Shown piece after piece: positions 1 through 8,306 of a stretch of 24,957 bases of DNA (its first letter is position 1; each line of letters opens with the position of its first letter). Made by a program: the position numbers and the translations under genes. Origin of the DNA: CAZEGV01 sp964511645 (lineage in GTDB: Bacteria; Bacteroidota; Bacteroidia; Cytophagales; JAAEPT01); contig CAZEGV010000038.1 in assembly GCA_964511645.1 (NCBI GenBank), positions 1 to 24,957 of the forward strand. Direction: 5' to 3'. The notes under the pieces are model-generated. The model worked only from the letters and a program-made list of their open reading frames with translations. It searched no databases and was not told the DNA's origin.

Positions 1-64
1 AAAAAAGATATAGTGTAGAGCCTGACCGCATGAGCCGTCCTTTTGGCGAATGTGGAAACGCCCC
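1..64. repeat. Partial copy of a Bacteroidota-type intergenic repeat
   Basis: This non-coding stretch lies downstream of the fcl stop and is cut by the window edge. It reads AAAGATATAG, then AGCCTGACCG, then a weak hairpin (GGCG at 45-48 with CGCC at 59-62), then GGAAACGCCCC. The order resembles the element at 17627-17719 (AAGATTGGGAAC, then AGCCCGACCCG). It also resembles, from memory, a widespread Bacteroidota intergenic element with conserved AGCCCGACCC and AACGCCC blocks. The short reading frame across it (30-257) looks like a shadow of fcl and the repeat. Confidence 0.4.
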
Positions 65-87
65 AATTTATAGTTTTATTATACGGT

Positions 88-1014
88 TTACCTATTTAAA
101 AAATACTGATACGTTTTATCTATTCCTTCTTTTAGATCAACTTGGTGCTTCCAGCCTAAGCTGTGCAACTTGTCTACATTCATTAATTTACGAGGAGTGC
201 CATCAGGCATTTCTGTGTTCCAATCAATTTTTCCTGTGTAACCAATGCTTGTTTTAATGGTTTCTGCTAAGTCTTTGATGCTGATATCTACTCCAGTTCC
301 AATATTTACAAAAGCACTTTCGTTATAGTTTTGCATTAAAAAAAAGCACGCTTCCGCTAAATCATCGACATATAAAAATTCACGACGAGGAGAGCCTGTG
401 CCCCACAATTCTACTGATTCTTTATTTTCTGTTTTTGCTTCATGAAATTTTCTAATCATAGCAGGCAATACATGAGAATTATTCAAGTCATAATTGTCAT
501 TAGGACCATAGAGATTAGTTGGCATTACTGAAATGAAATTACTTCCATACTGATTTACATAGCTTTCGCACATTTTGATGCCACTAATCTTAGCGATAGC
601 ATAAGGCTCATTGGTAGGTTCTAATAATCCCGTAAGAAGATATTCCTCCTTAAGAGGTTGAGGTGCAAGTTTAGGATAAATACATGATGAACCTAAAAAC
701 ATTAATTTCTTAACTCCACTTACATGACTCTGATGAATTACATTGTTTTGAATCATCAAATTCTCATAAATAAACTCTGCTCGGTAAATATTATTTGCAT
801 GAATACCTCCTACTTTGGCTGCCGCCAAAAAAACATATTCTGGTTTCTCTTTAGAAAAAAAATCAATTACTGCTTGTTGATTACTAAGGTCTAGTCGAGC
901 ACTAGTTCTAGTCAATATGTTATCATAACCTTCTTTCTGTAATTTCCTTACAATAGCAGAGCCAACCATTCCACGATGTCCTGCTACGTATATTTTTGAA
1001 TTTTTATTCATCAT
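88..1014 (-). CDS. fcl: GDP-L-fucose synthase
   Basis: This enzyme is the 3,5-epimerase/4-reductase that turns GDP-4-keto-6-deoxy-mannose into GDP-L-fucose with NADPH, the step after Gmd in the cytoplasm. The 308-residue product opens with the family signature IYVAGHRGMVGSAIVRKL, which includes the Rossmann glycine motif. It carries the YxxxK dyad in EPYAIAKISG and the conserved LGSSCIYPK segment. The length is normal for the family. An in-frame start further upstream (1074) would extend into gmd, and the extra residues do not look like Fcl. The ATG at 1014 (or 1011) overlaps the gmd stop by about 8-11 nt, so the two genes are almost certainly co-transcribed and translationally coupled. The product feeds fucose to glycosyltransferases, presumably those in this locus. 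Confidence 0.95.
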   Translation of the reverse strand: MMNKNSKIYVAGHRGMVGSAIVRKLQKEGYDNILTRTSARLDLSNQQAVIDFFSKEKPEYVFLAAAKVGGIHANNIYRAEFIYENLMIQNNVIHQSHVSGVKKLMFLGSSCIYPKLAPQPLKEEYLLTGLLEPTNEPYAIAKISGIKMCESYVNQYGSNFISVMPTNLYGPNDNYDLNNSHVLPAMIRKFHEAKTENKESVELWGTGSPRREFLYVDDLAEACFFLMQNYNESAFVNIGTGVDISIKDLAETIKTSIGYTGKIDWNTEMPDGTPRKLMNVDKLHSLGWKHQVDLKEGIDKTYQYFLNR

Positions 1015-2116
1015 GAGACAATGTTTTATATCCTGAAGCTTGTAATAAAACATCTTTTTTAAAAAGCGTAACATCTGCTTGCATCATTTCAGACACTAAA
1101 CTTTGTAAGTCATACTTAGGCTTCCACCCCAATTGTCTCTCGGCTTTACTAGCGTCTCCTAATAGTTGCTCTACTTCTGCAGGTCTAAAGTATCGGGTAT
1201 CCACCTCGACTACTGTTTGCCCAATTTTACACTTATATGCAGGATTATCACTTGAGGCTATAATTGCTTTTTCGTTAACTCCACTTCCTTCAAACTGTAA
1301 TTGAACTCCAACTTCTGCAAAAGATAGTTTAATAAAGTCTCTTACACTGTGCATTGTACCTGTAGCAATCACATAATCCTCTGGTTCGTCTTGTTGTAGC
1401 ATTAACCACATCGCTTCTATATAATCTTTGGCATGTCCCCAATCACGCTGAGCATCCAGATTACCGAGATACATTGTTTCTTGTAAACCTAATGCTATAC
1501 GAGCTGTAGCCCGAGTAATTTTTCTAGTAACAAATGTTTCTCCTCTTCGTGGACTTTCGTGATTAAATAATATACCATTAGTAGCAAATATATTGTATGA
1601 TTCACGGTAATTTACAACAATCCAATAGCCATATAATTTGGCCACAGCATAAGGAGATCGAGGATAAAAAGGCGTGATTTCTTTTTGAGGGATTTCTTGT
1701 ACCAAACCATATAGCTCAGATGTAGAAGCTTGATAAAATTTTGTTTTTTCGGTAAGTCCTAATATTTTAATCGCATCCAAGATACGTAAAGTACCTAAAG
1801 CATCTACATTTGCGGTATACTCTGGAGAGTCAAAACTTACTTGCACATGAGACTGTGCTCCAAGGTTATAAATTTCATCTGGTTGGATTTCTTGTATCAG
1901 GCGTATCACGTTAGTAGAGTCTGACAAATCCCCATAGTGGAGTTTAAATCTATAATTCTCTACATGAGGGTCTTGATAAATATGATCGACACGCTCAGTA
2001 TTAAAAGAAGAAGAACGGCGTTTCATACCATGTACTTCATATCCTTTTTCTAATAAAAATTCGGCGAGATAAGAACCATCTTGCCCTGTAATACCAGTAA
2101 TTAATGCTTTTTTCAT
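1004..2116 (-). CDS. gmd: GDP-mannose 4,6-dehydratase
   Basis: Gmd converts GDP-D-mannose to GDP-4-keto-6-deoxy-D-mannose, the first step of GDP-fucose synthesis. The 370-residue protein starts MKKALITGITGQDGSYLAEF, a classic NADP-binding GxxGxxG motif at the N terminus. It has the catalytic STSELYG segment and the YxxxK dyad in SPYAVAK (Tyr156, Lys160), followed by the long substrate-binding half with NHESPRRGETFVTRKI and the family's RYFRPAEV segment. Length and motif order are those of a complete bacterial Gmd. It is the first gene of a two-gene unit with fcl. A possible -7 promoter box lies 16 nt upstream of its ATG, in the gap shared with the divergent glycosyltransferase gene. Confidence 0.96.
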   Translation of the reverse strand: MKKALITGITGQDGSYLAEFLLEKGYEVHGMKRRSSSFNTERVDHIYQDPHVENYRFKLHYGDLSDSTNVIRLIQEIQPDEIYNLGAQSHVQVSFDSPEYTANVDALGTLRILDAIKILGLTEKTKFYQASTSELYGLVQEIPQKEITPFYPRSPYAVAKLYGYWIVVNYRESYNIFATNGILFNHESPRRGETFVTRKITRATARIALGLQETMYLGNLDAQRDWGHAKDYIEAMWLMLQQDEPEDYVIATGTMHSVRDFIKLSFAEVGVQLQFEGSGVNEKAIIASSDNPAYKCKIGQTVVEVDTRYFRPAEVEQLLGDASKAERQLGWKPKYDLQSLVSEMMQADVTLFKKDVLLQASGYKTLSHDE

Positions 2117-2132
2117 ATCTTGTAAGTCTATG

Positions 2133-2140
2133 CAAATATA
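2133..2140 (-). promoter_or_regulatory. Candidate -7 box for gmd-fcl
   Basis: On the minus strand this reads TATATTTG, a full match to the Bacteroidota -7 consensus TAnnTTTG. It lies 16 nt before the gmd ATG. No convincing -33 TTG element was found at normal spacing, so the call rests on the -7 box and its position. Confidence 0.45.
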
Positions 2141-2151
2141 ATCATTTTCTC

Positions 2152-3231
2152 TTGGCTAAGAATTATCACATCGCTTTTATTACTCCTTATCCCTTTGATA
2201 CCGCTCCATCTCAGCGATTTCGATTTGAGCAGTACTATACTGTTTTGTTAAATGCTAATATCAAGTATGTGAATTATCCTTTTTTATCTCAAAAATCATG
2301 GGCTATTTTATATAAAAAAGGGAATCAATTAAGTAAGATAGCTGGGGTTTTGTCTGGGTTTTTAAAACGGTTTTTATTATTGTTTTCTTTGTCAAAATAT
2401 GATTACGTGTTTATTCATCGGGAAGCTTCCCCAATAGGGCCTCCTATTTTTGAATGGGTGATTGCTAAAATCTTGCAGAAAAAAATTATTTATGACTTTG
2501 ATGATTCAATATGGCTAGCGAATACGTCTAGTGCAAATCGTTTGGTGGCAAAACTAAAATGGCATGCTAAGGTTAGCTCAATTTGCAAATGGAGTCACAA
2601 AATAAGTTGCGGCAACCAATATTTAATGACTTATGCCAAGCAATACAACCCTAATGTTGTTTTTAACCCAACCACGATTAATCTAAATTATCAAAATCAT
2701 CAGAAAAAAAATCATCAGAAAACAGAAGAAATAATATTGGGATGGACAGGAAGCCACTCCACGCTTAAATATTTGGATTTAATTATTGATGAGATTATTG
2801 AGATTGCAAAAGGGTATAAAATTAAATTATTAGTGATTTGTAATGAAAGACCTGAGTATCAGGATGATTTTATCGAGTATATAAAATGGTCGAGTAAAAC
2901 TGAGATAAATGACCTACTCAAAATTGATATTGGCTTGATGCCATTGACAGAAGACAAGTGGAGTAATGGAAAGTGTGGCTTTAAAGCTTTGCAATATATG
3001 TCTTTAGGAATACCCTGTGTAGTATCTCCTGTGGGAGTTAATAACGACATCATTCAAAATAAAAAAAATGGATTCCTAGCTAAAAAAGGTGACTGGGTTA
3101 TTTCTTTAGAAGGATTAATCAAATCAATTGACTTGCGTCAAAATATAGGAGAAAATGGTTTTGATTTTGTTCAAAAAAAATATTCTACACAATCTAATGC
3201 GGATAATTTCTTATCTTTATTCTTATCATGA
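2152..3231 (+). CDS. Glycosyltransferase, GT-B fold, GT4-like
   Basis: A probable cytoplasmic glycosyltransferase that adds a sugar to a surface glycan; donor and acceptor are unknown. The N-terminal half has IAFITPYPFDTAPSQRFRFE, then IYDFDDSIW. The nucleotide-sugar-binding half has LGWTGSHSTLKYL and GKCGFKALQYMSLGIPCVV. In that last motif the usual EX7E glutamates of GT4 enzymes are replaced by Gly and Gln; from memory this is common in this subfamily. I prefer the TTG at 2152 (product MAKNYHIAFIT, 359 aa) because homologues begin just before this strand. An in-frame ATG at 2104 would add 16 residues and overlap the start of divergent gmd. The gene overlaps the following aminotransferase by ATGA, so the two are coupled. 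Confidence 0.85.
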   Translation: MAKNYHIAFITPYPFDTAPSQRFRFEQYYTVLLNANIKYVNYPFLSQKSWAILYKKGNQLSKIAGVLSGFLKRFLLLFSLSKYDYVFIHREASPIGPPIFEWVIAKILQKKIIYDFDDSIWLANTSSANRLVAKLKWHAKVSSICKWSHKISCGNQYLMTYAKQYNPNVVFNPTTINLNYQNHQKKNHQKTEEIILGWTGSHSTLKYLDLIIDEIIEIAKGYKIKLLVICNERPEYQDDFIEYIKWSSKTEINDLLKIDIGLMPLTEDKWSNGKCGFKALQYMSLGIPCVVSPVGVNNDIIQNKKNGFLAKKGDWVISLEGLIKSIDLRQNIGENGFDFVQKKYSTQSNADNFLSLFLS

Positions 3232-4343
3232 ATCAACAAATTAAATTTCTAAACTTAACTGCTGAGCACAAAGATATTCAACGACAATTGGATAAGGCGA
3301 TATTAGCAGCCGTTCATAAGGGAGATTATATACAAGGAGAAGCCGTCAAAGATTTTGAGAATAATCTTGCCGAGTTCCTGTCCGTTAAGCATGTAATCAC
3401 TTGTGCCAATGGTACCGATGCGTTGCAAATAGCCATGATGGCTTTAGGTCTTAAAATAGGCGATGAAGTGATTATGCCCACATTTACTTATGTTGCTACG
3501 GCAGAGGCAGTAGCTATTTTAGGCATTAAACCTATTTTTATAGATGTTGATCCAAATACTTTTACAATAGATACTCATCAAATAGAAAGTAAAATCACAG
3601 ATAAAACAAAAGCTATTCTTCCTGTTCATTTATTCGGTCAATGTGCTGATATGGACGAAATAATAGCCATTGCTAAGGCTCATGATTTAGCTGTAATAGA
3701 AGATACCGCACAAGCTTTAGGGTCAAGCTATAAGGACAATATATCGGGAACAATAGGTGATATTGGTACTACTAGCTTTTTCCCGAGTAAAAATTTAGGA
3801 GCAATGGGTGATGGAGGAGCTGTTTTTACCAATAATTCAAAATTGGCTAAAAAAATTAGAATGATTACTCAACATGGGCAGTCTAAAAAATACCACCACA
3901 ATATAATTGGGTTAAACTCTCGATTAGACACGATTCAAGCAGTAATATTAAATATTAAACTACAATATTTAGAACAAAAAATTCACCGACGTCAGCAACA
4001 CGCAAGTCTTTACGATACTTATTTATTAGATGATAATAATATCCAGTTACCTTTACGGAATTATGATAGCACACATACTTTTCATCAATACAGTATAAAA
4101 GTAGAAAAAGACAAACGAGATTTTATTAGGAAAAGACTTTATGATAAAGGGATTGACTCAATGGTTTATTACCCCATTCCTATTCATTTACAAGAAGCAT
4201 ATCAGTATTTAGCTTATCAAGCTGGTGATTTCCCTATTTCTGAGCAACTTTGCAATGAACTTATTTCTTTACCGATACATCCAAAATTAAATTCAGACGA
4301 CATTTCTTATATAAGTGACTGCATAAAAACATCTTTTAGTTAG
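3228..4343 (+). CDS. DegT/DnrJ/EryC1/StrS-family sugar aminotransferase
   Basis: A PLP-dependent aminotransferase that moves an amino group onto a nucleotide-linked keto-sugar, giving an amino sugar for surface polysaccharide. The 371-residue sequence has the family layout: CANGTDALQIAM (cofactor phosphate binding), MPTFTYVATAEA, HLFGQCADMDEI, VIEDTAQALG (the Asp that contacts the pyridine nitrogen, about D159), and the Schiff-base lysine in FFPSKNLGAMGDGG (about K188). The C-terminal part has HTFHQYSIKV and GIDSMVYYPIPIHLQ. The exact sugar cannot be read from sequence. No matching dehydratase or N-acetyltransferase sits in this block, so its keto-sugar substrate must be made elsewhere. The start overlaps the previous stop (ATGA), and 19 nt separate it from the next gene. 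Confidence 0.92.
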   Translation: MNQQIKFLNLTAEHKDIQRQLDKAILAAVHKGDYIQGEAVKDFENNLAEFLSVKHVITCANGTDALQIAMMALGLKIGDEVIMPTFTYVATAEAVAILGIKPIFIDVDPNTFTIDTHQIESKITDKTKAILPVHLFGQCADMDEIIAIAKAHDLAVIEDTAQALGSSYKDNISGTIGDIGTTSFFPSKNLGAMGDGGAVFTNNSKLAKKIRMITQHGQSKKYHHNIIGLNSRLDTIQAVILNIKLQYLEQKIHRRQQHASLYDTYLLDDNNIQLPLRNYDSTHTFHQYSIKVEKDKRDFIRKRLYDKGIDSMVYYPIPIHLQEAYQYLAYQAGDFPISEQLCNELISLPIHPKLNSDDISYISDCIKTSFS

Positions 4344-4362
4344 AAAATTTGTAAAATAGATT

Positions 4363-6333
4363 ATGAAAACACAGTTTGAACAAGGAGTATACGAAGATAT
4401 TAGTCAAAAAGAATGGTTAGTGACTAATGGAATTGGTGGTTATGCCTCTTCTAGCATTTGTTTTACTAATACTAGACGCTATCATGGTCTATTGGTCGCT
4501 TCGTTTAATCCGCCTACCGAAAGACGAGTACTAGTATCAAAAATAGAGGATTTTGTAAGTATGGGGAAGGATAAAATTCCACTAACATCTATACAGCATC
4601 CTGGACTAATATCACCTGAAGGATATAAATATTTGAATAAATTTGAACGAAAGATAAAACCTAAAGCCGTATTTGAAAAGGGGAGTATTAAAATAGAAAA
4701 AAGCGTGTGGATGTTGCCTAATAGTAACACAACCGTTATAGAATACATCAATCTATCAGCAAAAACAGTTTCTCTTGAACTCAACCCTTTATTTGTAGAT
4801 AGAGATTTTCACAGCACTTTTCATCAATCAGGTGATTTTGACTACGCTTACGCTAAAAAAGGGAGCTATTTAGAAATAAAATCACATCAAAATGCAAAGC
4901 TATTATACATGAGTTTTGCGAAAGCAAAATTTACAGAAAATAGATATTGGTACAATAATATTGAATACCTAGAAGAGCTTAAAAGAGGATTTGATGCTAT
5001 AGAAGATGCTTATCACTTAGGAAGTGTTACGATCAAACTAAAACCTAAAGAAGTTTATTACCTCGTTTTTACTACTGATAAAAAAGTTGCTGTACAAGAG
5101 GCTAAAGAATTAGAAAAATCGTATTTAAAGCAACACAAGAGAGAAACAAATAAAGACGTTAATAACGTCTTCTATCAAGATCTTATTCGTGCTGGAAATC
5201 AATTTGTAGTGAAGCGTGATTCTACCAATTCATATACAATATTAGCAGGTTATCACTGGTTTTCGGATTGGGGAAGAGATACGATGATTACAATGCGTGG
5301 GCTGTGCATAGCAATGGGCAAACAAGAAGAAAGTAAATCAATTCTTCAAACTTTTTTAGCAACGCTAAGTGAAGGAATGATTCCTAATCGTTTTGCAGAT
5401 TATAAAGAGGAAGAGCCAGAATATAATACAGTAGATGCTACCTTGTGGCTGTTTGTTGCTTTATATGACTATTATAATGCTTTTAAAGACAAAGTATTTA
5501 TTGAATCTGCATTTGATGCTTTAACGGATATTATAGAGCATCATATTAAAGGTACTCGGTATGATATTCACTTGACAGAAAATGGATTGCTTTGGGCAGG
5601 AAATAAAGAAACACAATTAACATGGATGGATGCTAGAATTGATGATTATAGCGTAACCCCTCGTTATGGTTGTCCTGTAGAGATTAATGCACTTTGGTAC
5701 AATGCCTTGTGTATTCATCAATTTTTTGCGAAAGCGTTAAAGAAAAACACAAGCCAATATCAAAACATTATTAACGATATTGAGAAATCATTTGTGCCTC
5801 AATTTTGGAATGAGAAAGGTTATCTTAATGATGTAATTCACCCAACAGGGTGGAAAGATGAGTCTATCCGTTGTAATCAAGTATATGCAGTAAGTCTTCC
5901 TTTTACGCTACTTACACAGGGGCAAGCCGAAATAGTAATGAAGACGGTAAAAGAAAAGTTATTTACACCTTTAGGATTAAGGACATTAGACACTGATAAC
6001 CATAGGTTTAAGCCAGTATATCAGGGAAATTCTTGGGATCGAGATACGGCATATCATGAAGGTACGGTATGGGCATTCCCATTAGGGGATTATTTTATTG
6101 CTCAACTGAAACTATCGTCAACCAAGCAAGAGGTCATAAAAGAATTTAAACAAGTGTTAAAATCTTTTGAAAATCACTTTTATCATGATAGGGCAGTACA
6201 TGGTATATCAGAAATATTTGACGGTTTAGAGCCTAACATTGGTAAAGGTTGTGTCAATCAGGCGTGGTCAGTATCTGCTTTGTTGCATGTATTGGCAGTT
6301 TCAGGTTTATTGTATGATTCAAATGAAAAATGA
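4363..6333 (+). CDS. Glycogen debranching enzyme-type amylo-alpha-1,6-glucosidase (GH133)
   Basis: A predicted alpha-1,6-glucosidase that removes branch-point glucose from glycogen-like alpha-glucan in the cytoplasm. The N-terminal domain (about residues 1-270) has WLVTNGIGGYASS and NTRRYHGLLVA, typical of the bacterial/archaeal GDE N-terminal domain. The (alpha/alpha)6 catalytic domain has GYHWFSDWGRDTMIT (residues 296-310, with Asp302 and Asp306), TVDATLWLF, YQGNSWDRDTAYHEGTVW and GCVNQAWSVSALLHVL near the end. At 656 residues it is full length, and no signal peptide is seen. Finding it between a sugar aminotransferase and a lipoprotein is unusual, because the enzyme normally belongs to storage-glucan metabolism. 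It may process an alpha-glucan linked to this locus or may simply share the transcript. The stop overlaps the next start by ATGA. Confidence 0.9.
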   Translation: MKTQFEQGVYEDISQKEWLVTNGIGGYASSSICFTNTRRYHGLLVASFNPPTERRVLVSKIEDFVSMGKDKIPLTSIQHPGLISPEGYKYLNKFERKIKPKAVFEKGSIKIEKSVWMLPNSNTTVIEYINLSAKTVSLELNPLFVDRDFHSTFHQSGDFDYAYAKKGSYLEIKSHQNAKLLYMSFAKAKFTENRYWYNNIEYLEELKRGFDAIEDAYHLGSVTIKLKPKEVYYLVFTTDKKVAVQEAKELEKSYLKQHKRETNKDVNNVFYQDLIRAGNQFVVKRDSTNSYTILAGYHWFSDWGRDTMITMRGLCIAMGKQEESKSILQTFLATLSEGMIPNRFADYKEEEPEYNTVDATLWLFVALYDYYNAFKDKVFIESAFDALTDIIEHHIKGTRYDIHLTENGLLWAGNKETQLTWMDARIDDYSVTPRYGCPVEINALWYNALCIHQFFAKALKKNTSQYQNIINDIEKSFVPQFWNEKGYLNDVIHPTGWKDESIRCNQVYAVSLPFTLLTQGQAEIVMKTVKEKLFTPLGLRTLDTDNHRFKPVYQGNSWDRDTAYHEGTVWAFPLGDYFIAQLKLSSTKQEVIKEFKQVLKSFENHFYHDRAVHGISEIFDGLEPNIGKGCVNQAWSVSALLHVLAVSGLLYDSNEK

Positions 6334-6779
6334 TGATGAAAAAATTAATTTTAATGTCCTCCGTATTATACTTTCTGATCGCTTGTAATGAGCGAGTAGA
6401 TACCGCCAAGTTTCGTGATGAGATACGAATGAGGAAAGTAATGAAAATAATGCCTGTAGAAATCATGGCTACTGCCCATGAAGTAGCAGAGGAAATCAAA
6501 TCAGGAAAATTAAAAGACAAAAAGTACATTGATAAAATTAACCTTGCACAATCACTCGATGACTGTGAAACAGAGGAAGAAAAAACTATTTTTAACATGA
6601 TGATGAGTGCTAGCCAAGACCTAAAAAAAGGAAAGACAATTACTACTCCTCCAGTAATTCATGATAAAGACATTTTGATTTTTACTCCTAGTTTGAAAGC
6701 TGATAGCACTATACAGGCGGAGTTTCTTTATCTTAACAAAAAAGAAATAATTATACGTATACAAGTTCGAGAAAAATAA
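6330..6779 (+). CDS. Unrecognised lipoprotein
   Basis: I do not recognise this 149-residue family. The N terminus is a lipoprotein signal: a Met-Met-Met-Lys-Lys start, a hydrophobic stretch LILMSSVLYFLIA, then Cys at about position 19 followed by NE. The protein is therefore probably exported and lipid-anchored. The mature part is charged and mostly helical in character up to about residue 95 (EEIKSGKLKDKKYIDK, SLDDCETEEEKTIF), then has beta-like stretches to the end. There are three ATG codons in a row; the first overlaps the GH133 stop as ATGA. Only 6 nt separate it from the aldehyde dehydrogenase gene, so it belongs to the same transcript. Its function cannot be inferred from sequence. Confidence 0.75.
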   Translation: MMMKKLILMSSVLYFLIACNERVDTAKFRDEIRMRKVMKIMPVEIMATAHEVAEEIKSGKLKDKKYIDKINLAQSLDDCETEEEKTIFNMMMSASQDLKKGKTITTPPVIHDKDILIFTPSLKADSTIQAEFLYLNKKEIIIRIQVREK

Positions 6780-6785
6780 ATAATA

Positions 6786-8306
6786 ATGAATCCGTATCAA
6801 CAAATATTCGATAATTTAGGTATTAAAAGTGATGTTTCTTTAAGTACAGGGCTCAATTGGAAAAAAGGAAATGGAGATGTTTTACAGGATTACTCCCCGA
6901 TTAATAACGATTTATTAGCGACATTAAATCTTTGTAATCAAGAAGATTACAGCAGTGTAGTAGCTCAATCTAAAGAAGCATTTGAAAAATGGAAAAATAC
7001 TCCAGCTCCTCAACGAGGAGAAATCGTTAGACAGTATGGTGATGCTTTACGTCAACACAAGCAAGATTTAGGAAAATTAGTGACCATAGAAATGGGTAAA
7101 AGCCTACAAGAGGGTTTGGGAGAAGTACAAGAGATGATTGATGTTTGTGATTTTGCAGTGGGCTTGTCTCGGCAACTTTGTGGGCAAACAATGCACTCAG
7201 AGCGACCTAATCACAGGATGTATGAGCAATGGCATCCATTGGGTATTGTCGGCATTATATCGGCATTTAATTTCCCTGTAGCTGTATGGGCATGGAATGC
7301 TATGATTGCAGCGGTATGTGGTAATGTGTGTATATGGAAACCATCTGAAAAAACTCCATTAACGGCTATTGCTTGTCATAAAATATTAGAGGATGTATTG
7401 CGTAAGAACAATGTGCCAGAAGCTGTTTTTTCCTTAGTTTTGGGTGATGCACGAATAGGTGAAGCAATGGCGAAAGATAAAAACATCATTTTGATTTCAG
7501 CAACTGGCTCTACCAAAATGGGTAGAAGTGTGGCACAAAATGTAGCACAGCGTTTAGGAAAGAGTTTGCTAGAATTAGGCGGTAATAACGCTGTCATTAT
7601 CACCGCTAATGCAGATTTAAAAAAAGCAATTAGCTCAGTAGTTTTTGGTGCAATAGGTACAGCTGGTCAGCGATGTACTTCTACTCGTAGGGTGATTATT
7701 CATGACTCTATTTATGATTCAATCAAAAATAATTTAGTAGAAGCGTATAAAAAAATAACAATTGGAAATCCTTTAGATGAAGCATACTTTATGGGACCAA
7801 TTATCGACCAGAATGCTGTAAGTGATTATTTGGAAGCTATTAAGCTTGCTCAATTAGAAGGAGGAAAGCTTCTTGTAGGCGGTGATATTGTTAAGGATTT
7901 ATATGTAGAACCAACAATTATAGAAGTTAATAACAATTATACGATTGTTCAAAAAGAAACATTTGTTCCTATTTTATATCTCATTAAGTATTCAGGTGAT
8001 GTACTTGATGCAATCGCAATTCAAAATAATGTGAGCCAAGGCTTGTCTTCTTCTATTTTCTCGGATAATATTCAGGAAACCGAGATTTTTTTATCAGTGA
8101 TAGGTTCTGATTGTGGAATTGCTAATGTGAATATTGGTACTTCTGGTGCAGAAATAGGTGGTGCTTTTGGTGGAGAGAAAGATACTGGAGGAGGTAGAGA
8201 GTCAGGTTCTGACTCTTGGAAGGCTTATATGCGCAGACAAACCAATACCATCAATTATGGAGATGACTTTGTGCTGGCACAGGGTATTCAGTTTAATTTT
8301 GATTAA
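6786..8306 (+). CDS. Aldehyde dehydrogenase, ALDH7 (antiquitin/AASADH) family
   Basis: An NAD(P)-dependent oxidation of a semialdehyde to an acid. ALDH7 members typically oxidise alpha-aminoadipate semialdehyde in lysine breakdown, or act on betaine and lipid-derived aldehydes. The 506-residue protein has EQWHPLGIVGIISAFNFPVA, the cofactor segment WKPSEKTPLTA, the general base in LLELGGNN (Glu263) and the nucleophile in GTAGQRCTSTRR (Cys297). The C terminus has GEKDTGGGRESGSDSWKAYM, a segment typical of ALDH7. It is the last gene of the plus-strand run, 6 nt after the lipoprotein gene. Its last 14 bp overlap the 3' end of the convergent SDR gene, with no room for a separate terminator. Its metabolic link to the sugar genes is unclear. 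Confidence 0.93.
   Translation: MNPYQQIFDNLGIKSDVSLSTGLNWKKGNGDVLQDYSPINNDLLATLNLCNQEDYSSVVAQSKEAFEKWKNTPAPQRGEIVRQYGDALRQHKQDLGKLVTIEMGKSLQEGLGEVQEMIDVCDFAVGLSRQLCGQTMHSERPNHRMYEQWHPLGIVGIISAFNFPVAVWAWNAMIAAVCGNVCIWKPSEKTPLTAIACHKILEDVLRKNNVPEAVFSLVLGDARIGEAMAKDKNIILISATGSTKMGRSVAQNVAQRLGKSLLELGGNNAVIITANADLKKAISSVVFGAIGTAGQRCTSTRRVIIHDSIYDSIKNNLVEAYKKITIGNPLDEAYFMGPIIDQNAVSDYLEAIKLAQLEGGKLLVGGDIVKDLYVEPTIIEVNNNYTIVQKETFVPILYLIKYSGDVLDAIAIQNNVSQGLSSSIFSDNIQETEIFLSVIGSDCGIANVNIGTSGAEIGGAFGGEKDTGGGRESGSDSWKAYMRRQTNTINYGDDFVLAQGIQFNFD

Noticed and set aside
30..257. Plus-strand 75-codon frame at the left edge
   Set aside because: It lies over the intergenic repeat and the fcl 3' end in another frame, and the product looks like random AT-rich translation.
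2104..2151. Upstream ATG for the first glycosyltransferase
   Set aside because: It overlaps the gmd start and adds 16 residues that do not resemble a GT N terminus; kept only as an alternative.
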